A stretch of DNA of 58,742 nt, from NCBI GenBank assembly GCA_016183935.1, contig JACPDR010000037.1, positions 1 through 58,742 of the forward strand, in the 5' to 3' direction. The position numbers and the translations under genes are program-made. The stretch comes from Caulobacterales bacterium. GTDB lineage: Bacteria; Pseudomonadota; Alphaproteobacteria; Caulobacterales; Caulobacteraceae. The notes under the pieces are model-generated. The model was not told where the DNA came from. It did not search any database and saw only the letters and a program-made list of their open reading frames with translations. Shown here one piece after another: positions 37,814 through 45,676 of this stretch. Numbering within the stretch: position 1 is the stretch's first letter; every line of letters starts with the position of its first letter.

Positions 37814-39247
37814 TCAGCCCGTCATGTCTTCCAGTTCGCGCCCGCGGGTCTCCTTGATCCAGGCCTGGACCAGGAAGTAGGAGACGAAGGCGCTGACGGC
37901 GTAGAAGCCGTAGGTGACGGTCAGGCCCAGTCCCGCGGCCATGGCCGGGAAGCTGACCGAGATGCCGAAGTTGGCGATCCACTGGGCGAAGCCGGCCACG
38001 GCCAGAGCCGAGCCGCGCATCTGGTTCGGGAACATCTCGCCCAGCATGACCCACATCACCGGGCCCCAGCTGAAGTTGAAGAAGACGACATAGGCGTTGG
38101 CGGCCACCAGGGCGATCAGGCCGACCTGCCCGGGCAGGTGAGGGGCGCCGTCGATGACCTGGGCCTGCGAGAAACACCAGGCCATGACCGCCAGCGTCAG
38201 CGCCATCCCGGCCGAGCCGATCAGCAGCAGCGGCTTGCGGCCGATCTTGTCGATCACGGAAATCGCCGCCAGGCAGGCCGCGATGGAGAGCACGCCGGAC
38301 AGGATGTTGATCTGCAGGGCGTCGTTCTCGGAGAAGCCCACCGACTGCCACAGCACGGCGCCGTAGTAGAAGACGATGTTGATGCCGACCAGTTGCTGGA
38401 ACACCGCCAGGATCAGGCCGGCCCAGACGATCGGACGCACCTTGCGGGTGATCGGGTCGAGCAGGTCGGCCAGTTTGGGCTTGTGGTCCCGCGCCAGCGA
38501 CTCGCGGATCTCGACCACCTTGCGGCGGGCGGCGTCGGCGCCGAACAGCCGGGTCAGCACGGCCTCGGCTTGCGCCTCCCGGCCCTTGACCACGAGAAAG
38601 CGCGGGCTCTCCGGGATCAGCAGCAGGGCCAGCAGATAGATGGCCGCCGGGATGACCTGCAGCCAGAACATCCAGCGCCAGGCGGGGAAGCCCATCCAGA
38701 ACTCGGCGGTCGAGCCCCCGGCGGTCGCCGCCAGGGCGTAGTTGGCCACGAAGGCGCCGGTCAGGCCGATGATGATCATGATCTGCTGCACGCTGGACAG
38801 GCGGCCGCGGATCGAGGCCGGCGTGACCTCCGAGATGTAGGCCGGGGCCAGGATACTGGCGGCTCCGACGCCCAGGCCGCCGATGAAGCGGGCGAGGATG
38901 AAATGCATCGAACTGTCGGCCGCGCCGGCCCACAGGGCGCTGATGATGAACATCGCGGCGGCGATCAGCATGACCGTCTTGCGCCCGATCAGGTCCGACA
39001 GCCGTCCAGCCACGAACGCCCCCGCGGCGCAGCCCAGCAGGATGGCGCCGACGTTGAAGCCGGTGCCCAGCGCCGACAGGTTGAAGGCGCCTTCCAGCCC
39101 GTCCTGGGTGCCGTTGATGACCCCCGAATCATAGCCGAACATGAAGCCGCCGATGGTCGCCACCGCGACGATCAGGGCGATGAAGCCGAAATTGACCCTG
39201 TCCGCGCCGGCCATGTCCGGCCCCGCCGCCCCCGTTGGTCCCGCCAT
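37814..39247 (-). CDS. MFS sugar porter (sugar:proton symporter family)
   Basis: A 477-residue, 12-segment major-facilitator protein of the sugar porter family. Signature motifs are FGYDSGVINGTQDGL, GRLSDLIGRKTVM, PAYISEVTPASIRGRLSS, PESPRFLV after segment 6, QQLVGINIVFYYG, DKIGRKPLL and the late PNQMRGSA. Sequence is closest in feel to the xylose/glucose proton symporters (XylE, GlcP); the exact sugar cannot be read from sequence. It precedes an aldehyde dehydrogenase on the same strand. Confidence 0.92.
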   Translation of the reverse strand: MAGPTGAAGPDMAGADRVNFGFIALIVAVATIGGFMFGYDSGVINGTQDGLEGAFNLSALGTGFNVGAILLGCAAGAFVAGRLSDLIGRKTVMLIAAAMFIISALWAGAADSSMHFILARFIGGLGVGAASILAPAYISEVTPASIRGRLSSVQQIMIIIGLTGAFVANYALAATAGGSTAEFWMGFPAWRWMFWLQVIPAAIYLLALLLIPESPRFLVVKGREAQAEAVLTRLFGADAARRKVVEIRESLARDHKPKLADLLDPITRKVRPIVWAGLILAVFQQLVGINIVFYYGAVLWQSVGFSENDALQINILSGVLSIAACLAAISVIDKIGRKPLLLIGSAGMALTLAVMAWCFSQAQVIDGAPHLPGQVGLIALVAANAYVVFFNFSWGPVMWVMLGEMFPNQMRGSALAVAGFAQWIANFGISVSFPAMAAGLGLTVTYGFYAVSAFVSYFLVQAWIKETRGRELEDMTG

Positions 39248-39315
39248 CCTGTCCTCCCTTGGGCGCTCCCGGCCCGATCTGCGGATCGTCCAGCCATCTT
39301 CCGCCGGCGTCCAGC

Positions 39316-39327
39316 GTCATACATGAC
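39316..39327. promoter_or_regulatory. Candidate operator upstream of the sugar porter
   Basis: Perfect dyad GTCAT-AC-ATGAC in the 118-base divergent region between the sugar porter and the 2H phosphoesterase. Its shape fits a dimeric regulator such as a FadR-type GntR protein, but no regulator gene is nearby and the match is short. Confidence 0.3.
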
Positions 39328-39365
39328 ACGAGAATCGCTGCTTGATGCGAACGGGAGACGATCGA

Positions 39366-39962
39366 ATGGGAATGGGTTCGGAACAACTGGGCTTCGAAGG
39401 CTTCGCCAGCGCCGAGCCGACCGACCGTCTGTTCTTCGCCGCCATGCCCGACCCCCGCGCGGCCGAGGCGATTGCGCAGACGGCTGACCGGTCGCGGCGG
39501 ATGCACGGGATCTCCGCGGCGCCGCTGCGCACCGACCGGTTTCACGTCACCCTGATCCACATCGGAGACTTCGCCGGACTGCCGAAGGCCGTGGTCGCGG
39601 ATTCATTGCGGGTCGGGGAGCGCACGACGGCGCCGCCGTTCGAGGTGACCTTCGACCGGGCCGCCAGTTTTTCCGGTGCGCCGCAAAGGAAGCCGTTCGT
39701 CCTGCAGGGCGGCGCGGACCTCGACGGCCTTCAGGCCTTCCGGCGTTCGCTCTGGGACCGACTGATCCGCGCCGGTGTGAAACCGCTTTCCCGGATCGAG
39801 TTCAATCCGCACGTCACCCTTCTCTATGATCCGGCGAGCATCGCCGAGCACCCCGTCGAACCCGTCCGCTGGACGGTCGACGAACTCGTCCTCATCCACA
39901 GCGAACTGGGCCGGACGAAATACAATGTGCTCGGACGCTGGCCCCTGATCGCCGGGCGTTGA
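39366..39962 (+). CDS. 2H phosphoesterase (2'-5' RNA ligase / ThpR-like)
   Basis: A 198-residue protein with two HxTx motifs, HVTL in RFHVTLIHIG and HVTL in FNPHVTLLYD, the hallmark of the LigT/ThpR 2H family, which hydrolyses 2',3'-cyclic phosphates. LFFAAMPD and GRTKYNVLGRWPL are typical. Several ATGs are possible; 39366 has GGGAG at 39353-39357, 8 bases upstream, whereas 39345 gives a longer protein. Divergent from the sugar porter. Confidence 0.88.
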   Translation: MGMGSEQLGFEGFASAEPTDRLFFAAMPDPRAAEAIAQTADRSRRMHGISAAPLRTDRFHVTLIHIGDFAGLPKAVVADSLRVGERTTAPPFEVTFDRAASFSGAPQRKPFVLQGGADLDGLQAFRRSLWDRLIRAGVKPLSRIEFNPHVTLLYDPASIAEHPVEPVRWTVDELVLIHSELGRTKYNVLGRWPLIAGR

Positions 39963-39968
39963 GGGCCC

Positions 39969-40541
39969 TCAATCCTCGCGCGGCAGGACTGTCAGAACCC
40001 GGGCGATGAAGGTGTGGAACTCCTCCATATAGGTCCGCAGGAATTCCTCAGTCGACCCCACGGTGACCTCGCCATCGTCGGTGATCAGCCCCGGAGTGAA
40101 CTGGATATAGGCCTCGGGCGCGTTCATCTGGGGCGCGTTGAGGAAGCCCAGCACGCTGCGCAGGCTCTGCTGGGCCACGGCCGTCCCGATGGCGCCCGGA
40201 GAGGTCCCGATCACCGCCGACGGCTTGCGCGCAAAAGCATTGGTTCCGTACGGCCGGCTGGCCCAGTCGATGGCGTTCTTCAGGCCACCGGGGATCGACC
40301 GGTTATACTCCGGCGTCACGAACAGCACCGCGTCGGACCGCTTGATCGCCGCCTTGAAGGCCCGGGCCTCGGGCGGATAGTCGGCGTCGTAGTCGTAGCT
40401 GTAGATCGGCAGCTCCCCGAACGAGATCTCATGGAACTCCAGGGTTTCGGGGGCCAGCCGGATCAGGGCCTTGGCCAGTTTCCGGTTGATCGAGTCCCTG
40501 GCCAGGCTGCCGATCAGGTATCCGACCGTAAAGGTGGTCAT
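39969..40541 (-). CDS. NAD(P)H-dependent FMN reductase (ChrR/ YieF-like)
   Basis: A 190-residue flavodoxin-like protein: VGYLIGSLARDSINRKLA is the phosphate-binding start, VTPEYNRSIPGGLKNAIDWASRP is the family's EYN motif, and KPSAVIGTSPGAIGT continues the FMN site. Such NADPH-dependent quinone or chromate reductases guard against electrophiles; substrate unknown. GGGGA precedes the ATG at 40541. Convergent with the 2H phosphoesterase. Confidence 0.9.
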   Translation of the reverse strand: MTTFTVGYLIGSLARDSINRKLAKALIRLAPETLEFHEISFGELPIYSYDYDADYPPEARAFKAAIKRSDAVLFVTPEYNRSIPGGLKNAIDWASRPYGTNAFARKPSAVIGTSPGAIGTAVAQQSLRSVLGFLNAPQMNAPEAYIQFTPGLITDDGEVTVGSTEEFLRTYMEEFHTFIARVLTVLPRED

Positions 40542-40660
40542 GGCTTCATCCCCTGCGCGCGAGCGAAACAACCCGAACGCCACTGCGCCTGTGACTGTTC
40601 CTCTCGGCAGGGATGATGGAAATCCGGCTCCGATCGACGCCGTCCGGGGCCGGACCCGTT

Positions 40661-41152
40661 CTAGCCCCTCGCGGCGGCTTCCAGCGCCGCGACGTTCAGC
40701 CGCTTCATGTTCATCATGGCGTCGAACACCCGCTTGACCACGGTCGGATCGGGGTCAGCCATCAGCCGGGTCAGGGCGTAGGGCACGATCTGCCACGACA
40801 GGCCGTAGCGGTCCTTGACCCAGCCGCACTGCTCCGACTCGGGCACGGCGGACAGGGCCTCGGTCAGGCGATCCGCCTCGGCCTGGTCCTCGCAGTCGAT
40901 CTGCAGGGAGATGGCCTCGTTGAACTTGAACATCGGGCCGCCGTTCAGGGCGGTGTAGCGGCTGCCGGCGAGGGTGAACTCGACGATCAGAACGTCCCCG
41001 GACTTGCCGCTGGGATAGTCACCCGGCGCGCGGGTGACTGCATGGATGCGCGAGTCCGGCAGCAACGAGACATAGAAGTTGGCGGCTTCCTCGGCTTCCT
41101 TGTCGAACCAGAGGCAGGGAACGACTTTCTGACGTGGGGGGAGGGCGGTCAT
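40661..41152 (-). CDS. PhnB-like VOC-fold protein
   Basis: A 163-residue protein of the PhnB/3-demethylubiquinone methyltransferase-like group (PF06983 type). It contains PCLWFDKEAEEAANFYVSLLPDS, GSRYTALNGGPMFKFNEAISLQI, GWVKDRYGLSWQIVP and a C-terminal VVKRVFDAMMNMKRLNVAAL. Function is unknown. AGGAG precedes the ATG at 41152. An AT-rich palindrome lies directly upstream, suggesting regulation, perhaps shared with the divergent arsC-like gene. Confidence 0.85.
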   Translation of the reverse strand: MTALPPRQKVVPCLWFDKEAEEAANFYVSLLPDSRIHAVTRAPGDYPSGKSGDVLIVEFTLAGSRYTALNGGPMFKFNEAISLQIDCEDQAEADRLTEALSAVPESEQCGWVKDRYGLSWQIVPYALTRLMADPDPTVVKRVFDAMMNMKRLNVAALEAAARG

Positions 41153-41183
41153 GACGGTCTCCTGTTGTTGACCCCACCACAAT

Positions 41184-41203
41184 ATTAAACTGATCGGTTA
41201 AAT
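41184..41203. promoter_or_regulatory. AT-rich palindrome between phnB-like and arsC-like genes
   Basis: ATTAAAC-TGATCG-GTTAAAT, matching in 6 of 7 arm positions, 32 bases upstream of the phnB-like ATG. Its AT content is strikingly low-GC for this window. It has the look of an ArsR- or TetR-type operator. Confidence 0.45.
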
Positions 41204-41254
41204 GCAAGCGCCTGGCGCCTTGCGGTCGCGGGGGCGGCTGGGCAAACAGACGCC

Positions 41255-41602
41255 ATGACCCATACCCTCTACGGCATCCCCAACTGCGACACGGTCAAGA
41301 AGGCCCGCGTCTGGCTGGACCAGCACGGCGTCGCCTTCGCCTTCCACGACTACAAGAAGGCCGGGATCGACCGCGCGCGGCTGGAGGGCTGGGTGGCGGA
41401 ACACGGCTGGCAGACGGTGCTGAACCGCGCCGGCACGACGTTCCGGGCCCTGCCCGAAGCGGACAAGGCGGACCTGACCGCCGACAAAGCCGTCACCCTG
41501 ATGCTGGCCCAGCCGTCGATGATCAAACGCCCGGTGCTGGACGTGGGCGACCGGACCGTGGTCGGCTTCAAGCCGGAGCTTTACGAGGCGGCGGTAGGCT
41601 GA
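41255..41602 (+). CDS. ArsC/Spx-like reductase-fold protein (YffB type)
   Basis: A 115-residue thioredoxin-fold protein. LYGIPNCDTVKKARVWLD holds the single conserved cysteine, and LMLAQPSMIKRPVLDVGDRTVVGFKPELY is the family C-terminus with the RP-x-hydrophobic motif. This is the YffB/Spx-like branch, not clearly a true arsenate reductase. No strong SD is visible. The stop is 4 bases before the end of the convergent beta-glucosidase. Confidence 0.88.
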   Translation: MTHTLYGIPNCDTVKKARVWLDQHGVAFAFHDYKKAGIDRARLEGWVAEHGWQTVLNRAGTTFRALPEADKADLTADKAVTLMLAQPSMIKRPVLDVGDRTVVGFKPELYEAAVG

Positions 41603-41606
41603 AGCC

Positions 41607-43889
41607 TCAGCGGGTGAGGGTGAACGACGCCGCCTCGCCGGCCTGGGCGTCGGGCGAGAGCCAGACGTCGAATACGCCCGGCTCCACCGTCGGCGTCAGA
41701 TCCGGTCCGAGGAACAACAGATCGGCGAAGGTCAGCGGCAGACTGACCTCGATCGAGCCGCCGGCCGGCACGGTCACCCGCCGGAAGCCCTTCAGCAGCC
41801 GCGCCGGCTGGGTGATCGAGGCGGCCCGGTCGCGGATGTAGAGCTGCACCACTTCGGACGCCTCGCGCGAACCCGTGTTGGTCAGGGTGACCGAGGCGGC
41901 GATCTCGCCGTTCCACGCCATCGTCGGCGCCGACAGCCGCACCGCCGAATAGGTCACCGGCGCATAGGTCAGGCCGTGGCCGAACGGATAGAGGGCGGTG
42001 TTCGAGGTCTCGCGGAACTGGGCCTTGAAGCCCTCGTTGCGCGTCGTGGCCGGCCGACCGGTGGTCTTGTGCGCGTAGTAATACGGCGACTGGCCGGAGA
42101 AGTGCGGGAAGCTGACCGGCAGGCGGCCGGTCGGCGCGTGATCGCCAAACAGCACGTCGGCGACGGCGGGGCCGGTCTCGGAGCCGAGGAACCAGGTGGC
42201 GAGGATCGCCGGCGCGTCCTTCACCGCGCCGCTCAGCTCCATGGCCCGGCCATGACGGAGCAGCACCACCACGGGCTTGCCGGTCGCCGCCACGGCTTCG
42301 GCCAGCGCCAACTGCGGATCGGGGATGCCGATATCGACCCGCGACTGGGCCTCCGCCGACATGTTCTGGCTCTCGCCGATAGCCAGCAGCACCACGTCCG
42401 CCTCGTTCGCGGCGGCGACGGCGGCGGCGATGCCGCCTTCCAGCGGCGCCTCCACGTCCGAGCCCTTGACCACGCTCAGCGACGCGCCTTCGCCCATCGC
42501 CGCGCGCAGGCCTTCCTCCAGCGACACGGCCAGCTCGCCGTCCTTGAAGATCGACCACGGGCCGAACAGGTCGACCTTGTCGGCGCCGAACGGGCCGATC
42601 AGGGCGATGCGCTTGCCGGTCTTCGGCAGCGGCAGCAGGCCGCCGTCGTTCTTCAGCAGCACGATCGACTTCCGGCCCGCCTCGCGCGCCAGCGCCAGGT
42701 GCTCGCGGGTCCCGGTCACACGCCGCTCCAGACGGACGTCCGAACCCCGGTAGGGGTTCTCGAACAGACCCAGCGCCGCCTTGGTCATCAGCACCCGCCG
42801 CACCGCCTCGTCGACGCGCTCGACCGGCACGTCGCCCGACTGCACCAGTTCCGGGATGTGCTTCATGTACAGGCCGCTCTTCATCGACATGTCGACGCCG
42901 GCCATCAGGGCGATGCGCGCCGCGTCGCGGCCGTCGGCGGCGTAGCCGTGGGCGATCAGCTCCTCCTCCGAGGTGTAGTCCGAGACCACGAAGCCGGCGA
43001 AGCCCCACTCGCCGCGCAGCAGGTCGGTCAGCAGCCATTTGTTGCCGCTGGTCGGCACGCCGTTCAGGTCGTTGAAGGCGCTCATCGTCGACAGGGCGCC
43101 GGCGTCGAAGGCGGCCTTGAACGGCGGCAGGTAGACCGAGCGCAGCTCGCGCTCGCTCATGTCGGTCGAGTTGTAGTCCAGCCCTGACTCGGCCGCGCCA
43201 TAGGCGGCGAAATGCTTCGGACAGGCCAGAAGCGAGGACCATGCCTTCAGGTCGTCGCCCTGGAAGCCACGGGTGCGCGCCGCTGCGAACAGATTGCCCA
43301 GCAGCACGTCCTCGCCCGCGCCCTCGACGACCCGGCCCCAGCGTTGGTCGCGGCCGATATCGACCATCGGCGCATAGGTCTGGTGAACCCCGGCCGCTCC
43401 GCCCTCGACCGCCGCCGCCCGCGCCGTGCGCATGGCCAGGTCGACGTCCCAGCTGGCCGCCTCGCCCAGCGGCACCGGGAAGGTGGTGCGCAGGCCGTGG
43501 ACGATATCGGCGGCGAACAGCAGGGGAATGCCCAGCCGGCTGTCCTTGACCGCCATGTCCTGCACCAGCCTCGTGGTCGCCGCGCCGACGCCGTTGAACA
43601 GCGCTCCAATGCGGCCGGCGCGGATGTCGGCGGCGGTCTGTTCCTGGTTGGCGTCCAGCGTATCGCCCGGATTGACCCCCTCGGGCCGCCAGCGGAACGG
43701 ATCGTTCTGCAGGTTCAGCTGCCCGGCCTTCTCCTCGATGGTCATGCGGGCGATCAGGGCGTTGACCCGCTCGAGGTTCGCCGTCGCCTGCGCCGCCGCG
43801 ATGCGCGGCGCCAGCATCAGCCCCGCCGTCAGCGCGCCTCCGGCCAGAAGCGCACGGCGGGTCGGGGCGGGGAGGGGCAGGTGACGCAT
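41607..43889 (-). CDS. Beta-glucosidase, GH3 family (BglX-like)
   Basis: A 760-residue secreted glycosidase. Tat-like signal (TRRALLAGGALTAGLMLAP). GH3 N-terminal domain: KHFAAYGAAESGLDYN and the nucleophile D304 in GFVVSDYTSEEE; then the C-terminal GH3 domain (IALIGPFGADKVDLFG) and a fibronectin-III-like end. Overall length and the KHFAAYG motif match periplasmic BglX. A LacI-like operator covers the start codon, which suggests sugar-controlled expression. Confidence 0.93.
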   Translation of the reverse strand: MRHLPLPAPTRRALLAGGALTAGLMLAPRIAAAQATANLERVNALIARMTIEEKAGQLNLQNDPFRWRPEGVNPGDTLDANQEQTAADIRAGRIGALFNGVGAATTRLVQDMAVKDSRLGIPLLFAADIVHGLRTTFPVPLGEAASWDVDLAMRTARAAAVEGGAAGVHQTYAPMVDIGRDQRWGRVVEGAGEDVLLGNLFAAARTRGFQGDDLKAWSSLLACPKHFAAYGAAESGLDYNSTDMSERELRSVYLPPFKAAFDAGALSTMSAFNDLNGVPTSGNKWLLTDLLRGEWGFAGFVVSDYTSEEELIAHGYAADGRDAARIALMAGVDMSMKSGLYMKHIPELVQSGDVPVERVDEAVRRVLMTKAALGLFENPYRGSDVRLERRVTGTREHLALAREAGRKSIVLLKNDGGLLPLPKTGKRIALIGPFGADKVDLFGPWSIFKDGELAVSLEEGLRAAMGEGASLSVVKGSDVEAPLEGGIAAAVAAANEADVVLLAIGESQNMSAEAQSRVDIGIPDPQLALAEAVAATGKPVVVLLRHGRAMELSGAVKDAPAILATWFLGSETGPAVADVLFGDHAPTGRLPVSFPHFSGQSPYYYAHKTTGRPATTRNEGFKAQFRETSNTALYPFGHGLTYAPVTYSAVRLSAPTMAWNGEIAASVTLTNTGSREASEVVQLYIRDRAASITQPARLLKGFRRVTVPAGGSIEVSLPLTFADLLFLGPDLTPTVEPGVFDVWLSPDAQAGEAASFTLTR

Positions 43890-43903
43890 GTAACCGGTTC
43901 CAT
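43888..43903. promoter_or_regulatory. LacI-type operator at the beta-glucosidase start
   Basis: ATGTAACC-GGTTCCAT, a near-perfect dyad (7 of 8 per arm) with a central CpG; its left edge overlaps the start codon (minus strand ATG at 43889). Such dyads are typical of LacI-family repressors. The position would block transcription or initial elongation. Confidence 0.55.
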
Positions 43904-43989
43904 CTGACAGACGATGCAGGACTAACCGCCGAGCCGCGCCGCGCCTACCCTTGATCGATCACAAGGCGTTGCGTGGGCGCGCCGCGGGC

Positions 43990-44337
43990 TCAGCGGCGCC
44001 GGCGCAGCCAGTCGATCACCGTCGCGCGTTCGGCGGCGCTCCCGCCCTGATAGGGCATGTCCGTGCCCGGCACGACCGCCTCGGGATCGGCCAGGAACCG
44101 CTCCAGCGTGGCCTCGTCCCAGACCAGCCCGCGCCGCCCGGCGGCCCGCATGGCGTCCGAATAGGCGAAACTCCGCACCGAGCCGGCTCGCCGGCCCACC
44201 ACGCCGCCCAGGCTGGGGGCGGGGCTGCGGGCGTCTTCTCGCAGTGAATGACAGGCGGCGCACCGCTGGAAAGCGCGCGCGCCGGGGTCGGGCGGCGTCT
44301 GCGGTCCCGAAAGGGCGAGAAGCACAAGCCAGATCAC
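43990..44337 (-). CDS. Small c-type cytochrome
   Basis: A 115-residue exported protein: short hydrophobic N-terminus, then FQRCAACHSLRE with the heme motif C26-x-x-C29-H30, PSLGGVVGRRAGS (class I cytochrome c pattern) and VPGTDMPYQG with the likely methionine ligand. Overlaps the upstream Vgb-like gene by 4 bases, so the two are translationally coupled and probably work together. Confidence 0.88.
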   Translation of the reverse strand: MIWLVLLALSGPQTPPDPGARAFQRCAACHSLREDARSPAPSLGGVVGRRAGSVRSFAYSDAMRAAGRRGLVWDEATLERFLADPEAVVPGTDMPYQGGSAAERATVIDWLRRRR

Positions 44338-45308
44338 TCGGTCGCGTACCGGATAACGACCAGCCGGTCGGTCCCCGATTCCGCCCCCCAGACCTCGCCC
44401 GGCCGCCCCAGCATCTGGCGCACATTCGCCCCCGACCGGTCGCTGGGGAAACTCTCGAAGGTCTCGGTCACGGGGTCGAAGCGCACGATGGCGTTGGCCG
44501 CGAAATCGGTCAGCCAGACCTTGTCGGCCTCGTCGACATAGACGGAATAGGTCTTCGGCGCCTCGCCCGGCAGCTTCCAGGTGCGCCAGCTGCCGTCGCG
44601 GGGGTCATGGACGCTGACATTGCCGCTGTTCCACTCGCTGACCCACAGCCGGCCCCGGCTGTCCGACCAGATGCGCCGCGCCCCCTGGTTCGGGGTCGGC
44701 GGCTCGACGATGGTGGCCTCGCCGGTGTCCAGATCGACCCTGGCGATGTGGCTGCCCGCCAGCGAGGCGTACCAGACCTCGCCGGACGGGGTGGTGGTGA
44801 TGCCGTAGGGGCCGCGTCCGCGCGGCGCCGCCCACACCTTCATGTCATCCGTTGCGGGGTCCAGACGGCCGTAGAAGCCCGTCTGGCCGGTGAACCAGAT
44901 GCGTCCACGGTGGTCGAACGTCGCCGTGTTCATGTTGATCGGGCCGGTCTCCTCGGGCAGCGGCCAGACCTTGACCGCGCGGGTCTCCCGGTCGACGCGG
45001 ACGATGGCGTTCTGGCCGCCGTCCGTGATCCAGGCGTTACCGTCCGGCCCGACGATCACCCCATGCGGGGCCGAGCCCTCGCCCAGCGGCACGATCGTCG
45101 TCTCGCCGGTGTCCGGGTCGAGGATGCCGTGGGCGCCGCCGCGCTGGACCGTCCACCAGACCTCCTCGCCATCCGCCGTCACGGCCACGTCGTGGGGACG
45201 CCCGCCGGATGGCACGTCGTAGAACTGCACCTGCCGGGCCGTAGCCGGGGCGGGGGCGCTGCAGGCGACAAGCGCGCAGGCGGCGAGGGCGATCCGGACA
45301 CGGTTCAC
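44334..45308 (-). CDS. Vgb-like beta-propeller lipoprotein
   Basis: A 324-residue lipoprotein with lipobox LVAC (Cys16) and six or so repeats of the pattern GPDGNAWITDGGQNAIVRVD / SGEVWYASLAGSHIARVD, each about 40-45 residues. This is the virginiamycin-B-lyase-like (Vgb) propeller family; many members are not lyases, so enzymatic activity is open. It is coupled to a c-type cytochrome downstream, which suggests a periplasmic redox function rather than antibiotic resistance. Confidence 0.82.
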   Translation of the reverse strand: MNRVRIALAACALVACSAPAPATARQVQFYDVPSGGRPHDVAVTADGEEVWWTVQRGGAHGILDPDTGETTIVPLGEGSAPHGVIVGPDGNAWITDGGQNAIVRVDRETRAVKVWPLPEETGPINMNTATFDHRGRIWFTGQTGFYGRLDPATDDMKVWAAPRGRGPYGITTTPSGEVWYASLAGSHIARVDLDTGEATIVEPPTPNQGARRIWSDSRGRLWVSEWNSGNVSVHDPRDGSWRTWKLPGEAPKTYSVYVDEADKVWLTDFAANAIVRFDPVTETFESFPSDRSGANVRQMLGRPGEVWGAESGTDRLVVIRYATE

Positions 45309-45361
45309 GGCTGAAACCTCCTCAGTTCGACGGAGGGATCATAGCGCAAATCGGAGCGCGA

Positions 45362-45601
45362 TCAGCCCTCGACCTCGGTCTCCGGCCGGTCGTGGCCGTC
45401 GGCCCGTTCGGTGATCCAGCGGCCGGACGCATCGGCGTATTCGATCAGGGCGTTCTCGTCCGGCACCTTCTGCTCCCGCGCCGCCGCCGCGGCCGCCGCC
45501 CGGGCCGAGTCGTGATCCGGATAGGTTTCGGAGTAGGTGTCGCCCAGCTGGTAGGCCCAGCCCCCGTCGTGTTCGACGATGCGATAGGTGATCTGGACCA
45601 T
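45362..45601 (-). CDS. Small DUF2188-like protein
   Basis: A 79-residue soluble acidic protein: YRIVEHDGGWAYQLGDTYSETYPDHDSARAAAAAAA, then IEYADASGRWITE. The pattern of W, E and S residues resembles the DUF2188 family, common in Alphaproteobacteria and of unknown function. GGAGAG precedes the ATG at 45601. It stands between a lipoprotein and a phosphatase-like gene, all minus strand. Confidence 0.78.
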   Translation of the reverse strand: MVQITYRIVEHDGGWAYQLGDTYSETYPDHDSARAAAAAAAREQKVPDENALIEYADASGRWITERADGHDRPETEVEG

Positions 45602-45676
45602 CTGGCGTTCTCTCCGGAAGGGCGGGCCTCGGGCGTGTCATGGGGCCAACGCCACGCGGGCGGGCCAGTTGCAGGT

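Noticed and set aside
41581..43242. 553-codon minus-strand frame in another register over the GH3 gene
   Set aside because: Arg/Gly/Ala-rich shadow without start context; the GH3 frame has signal peptide and nucleophile motif.
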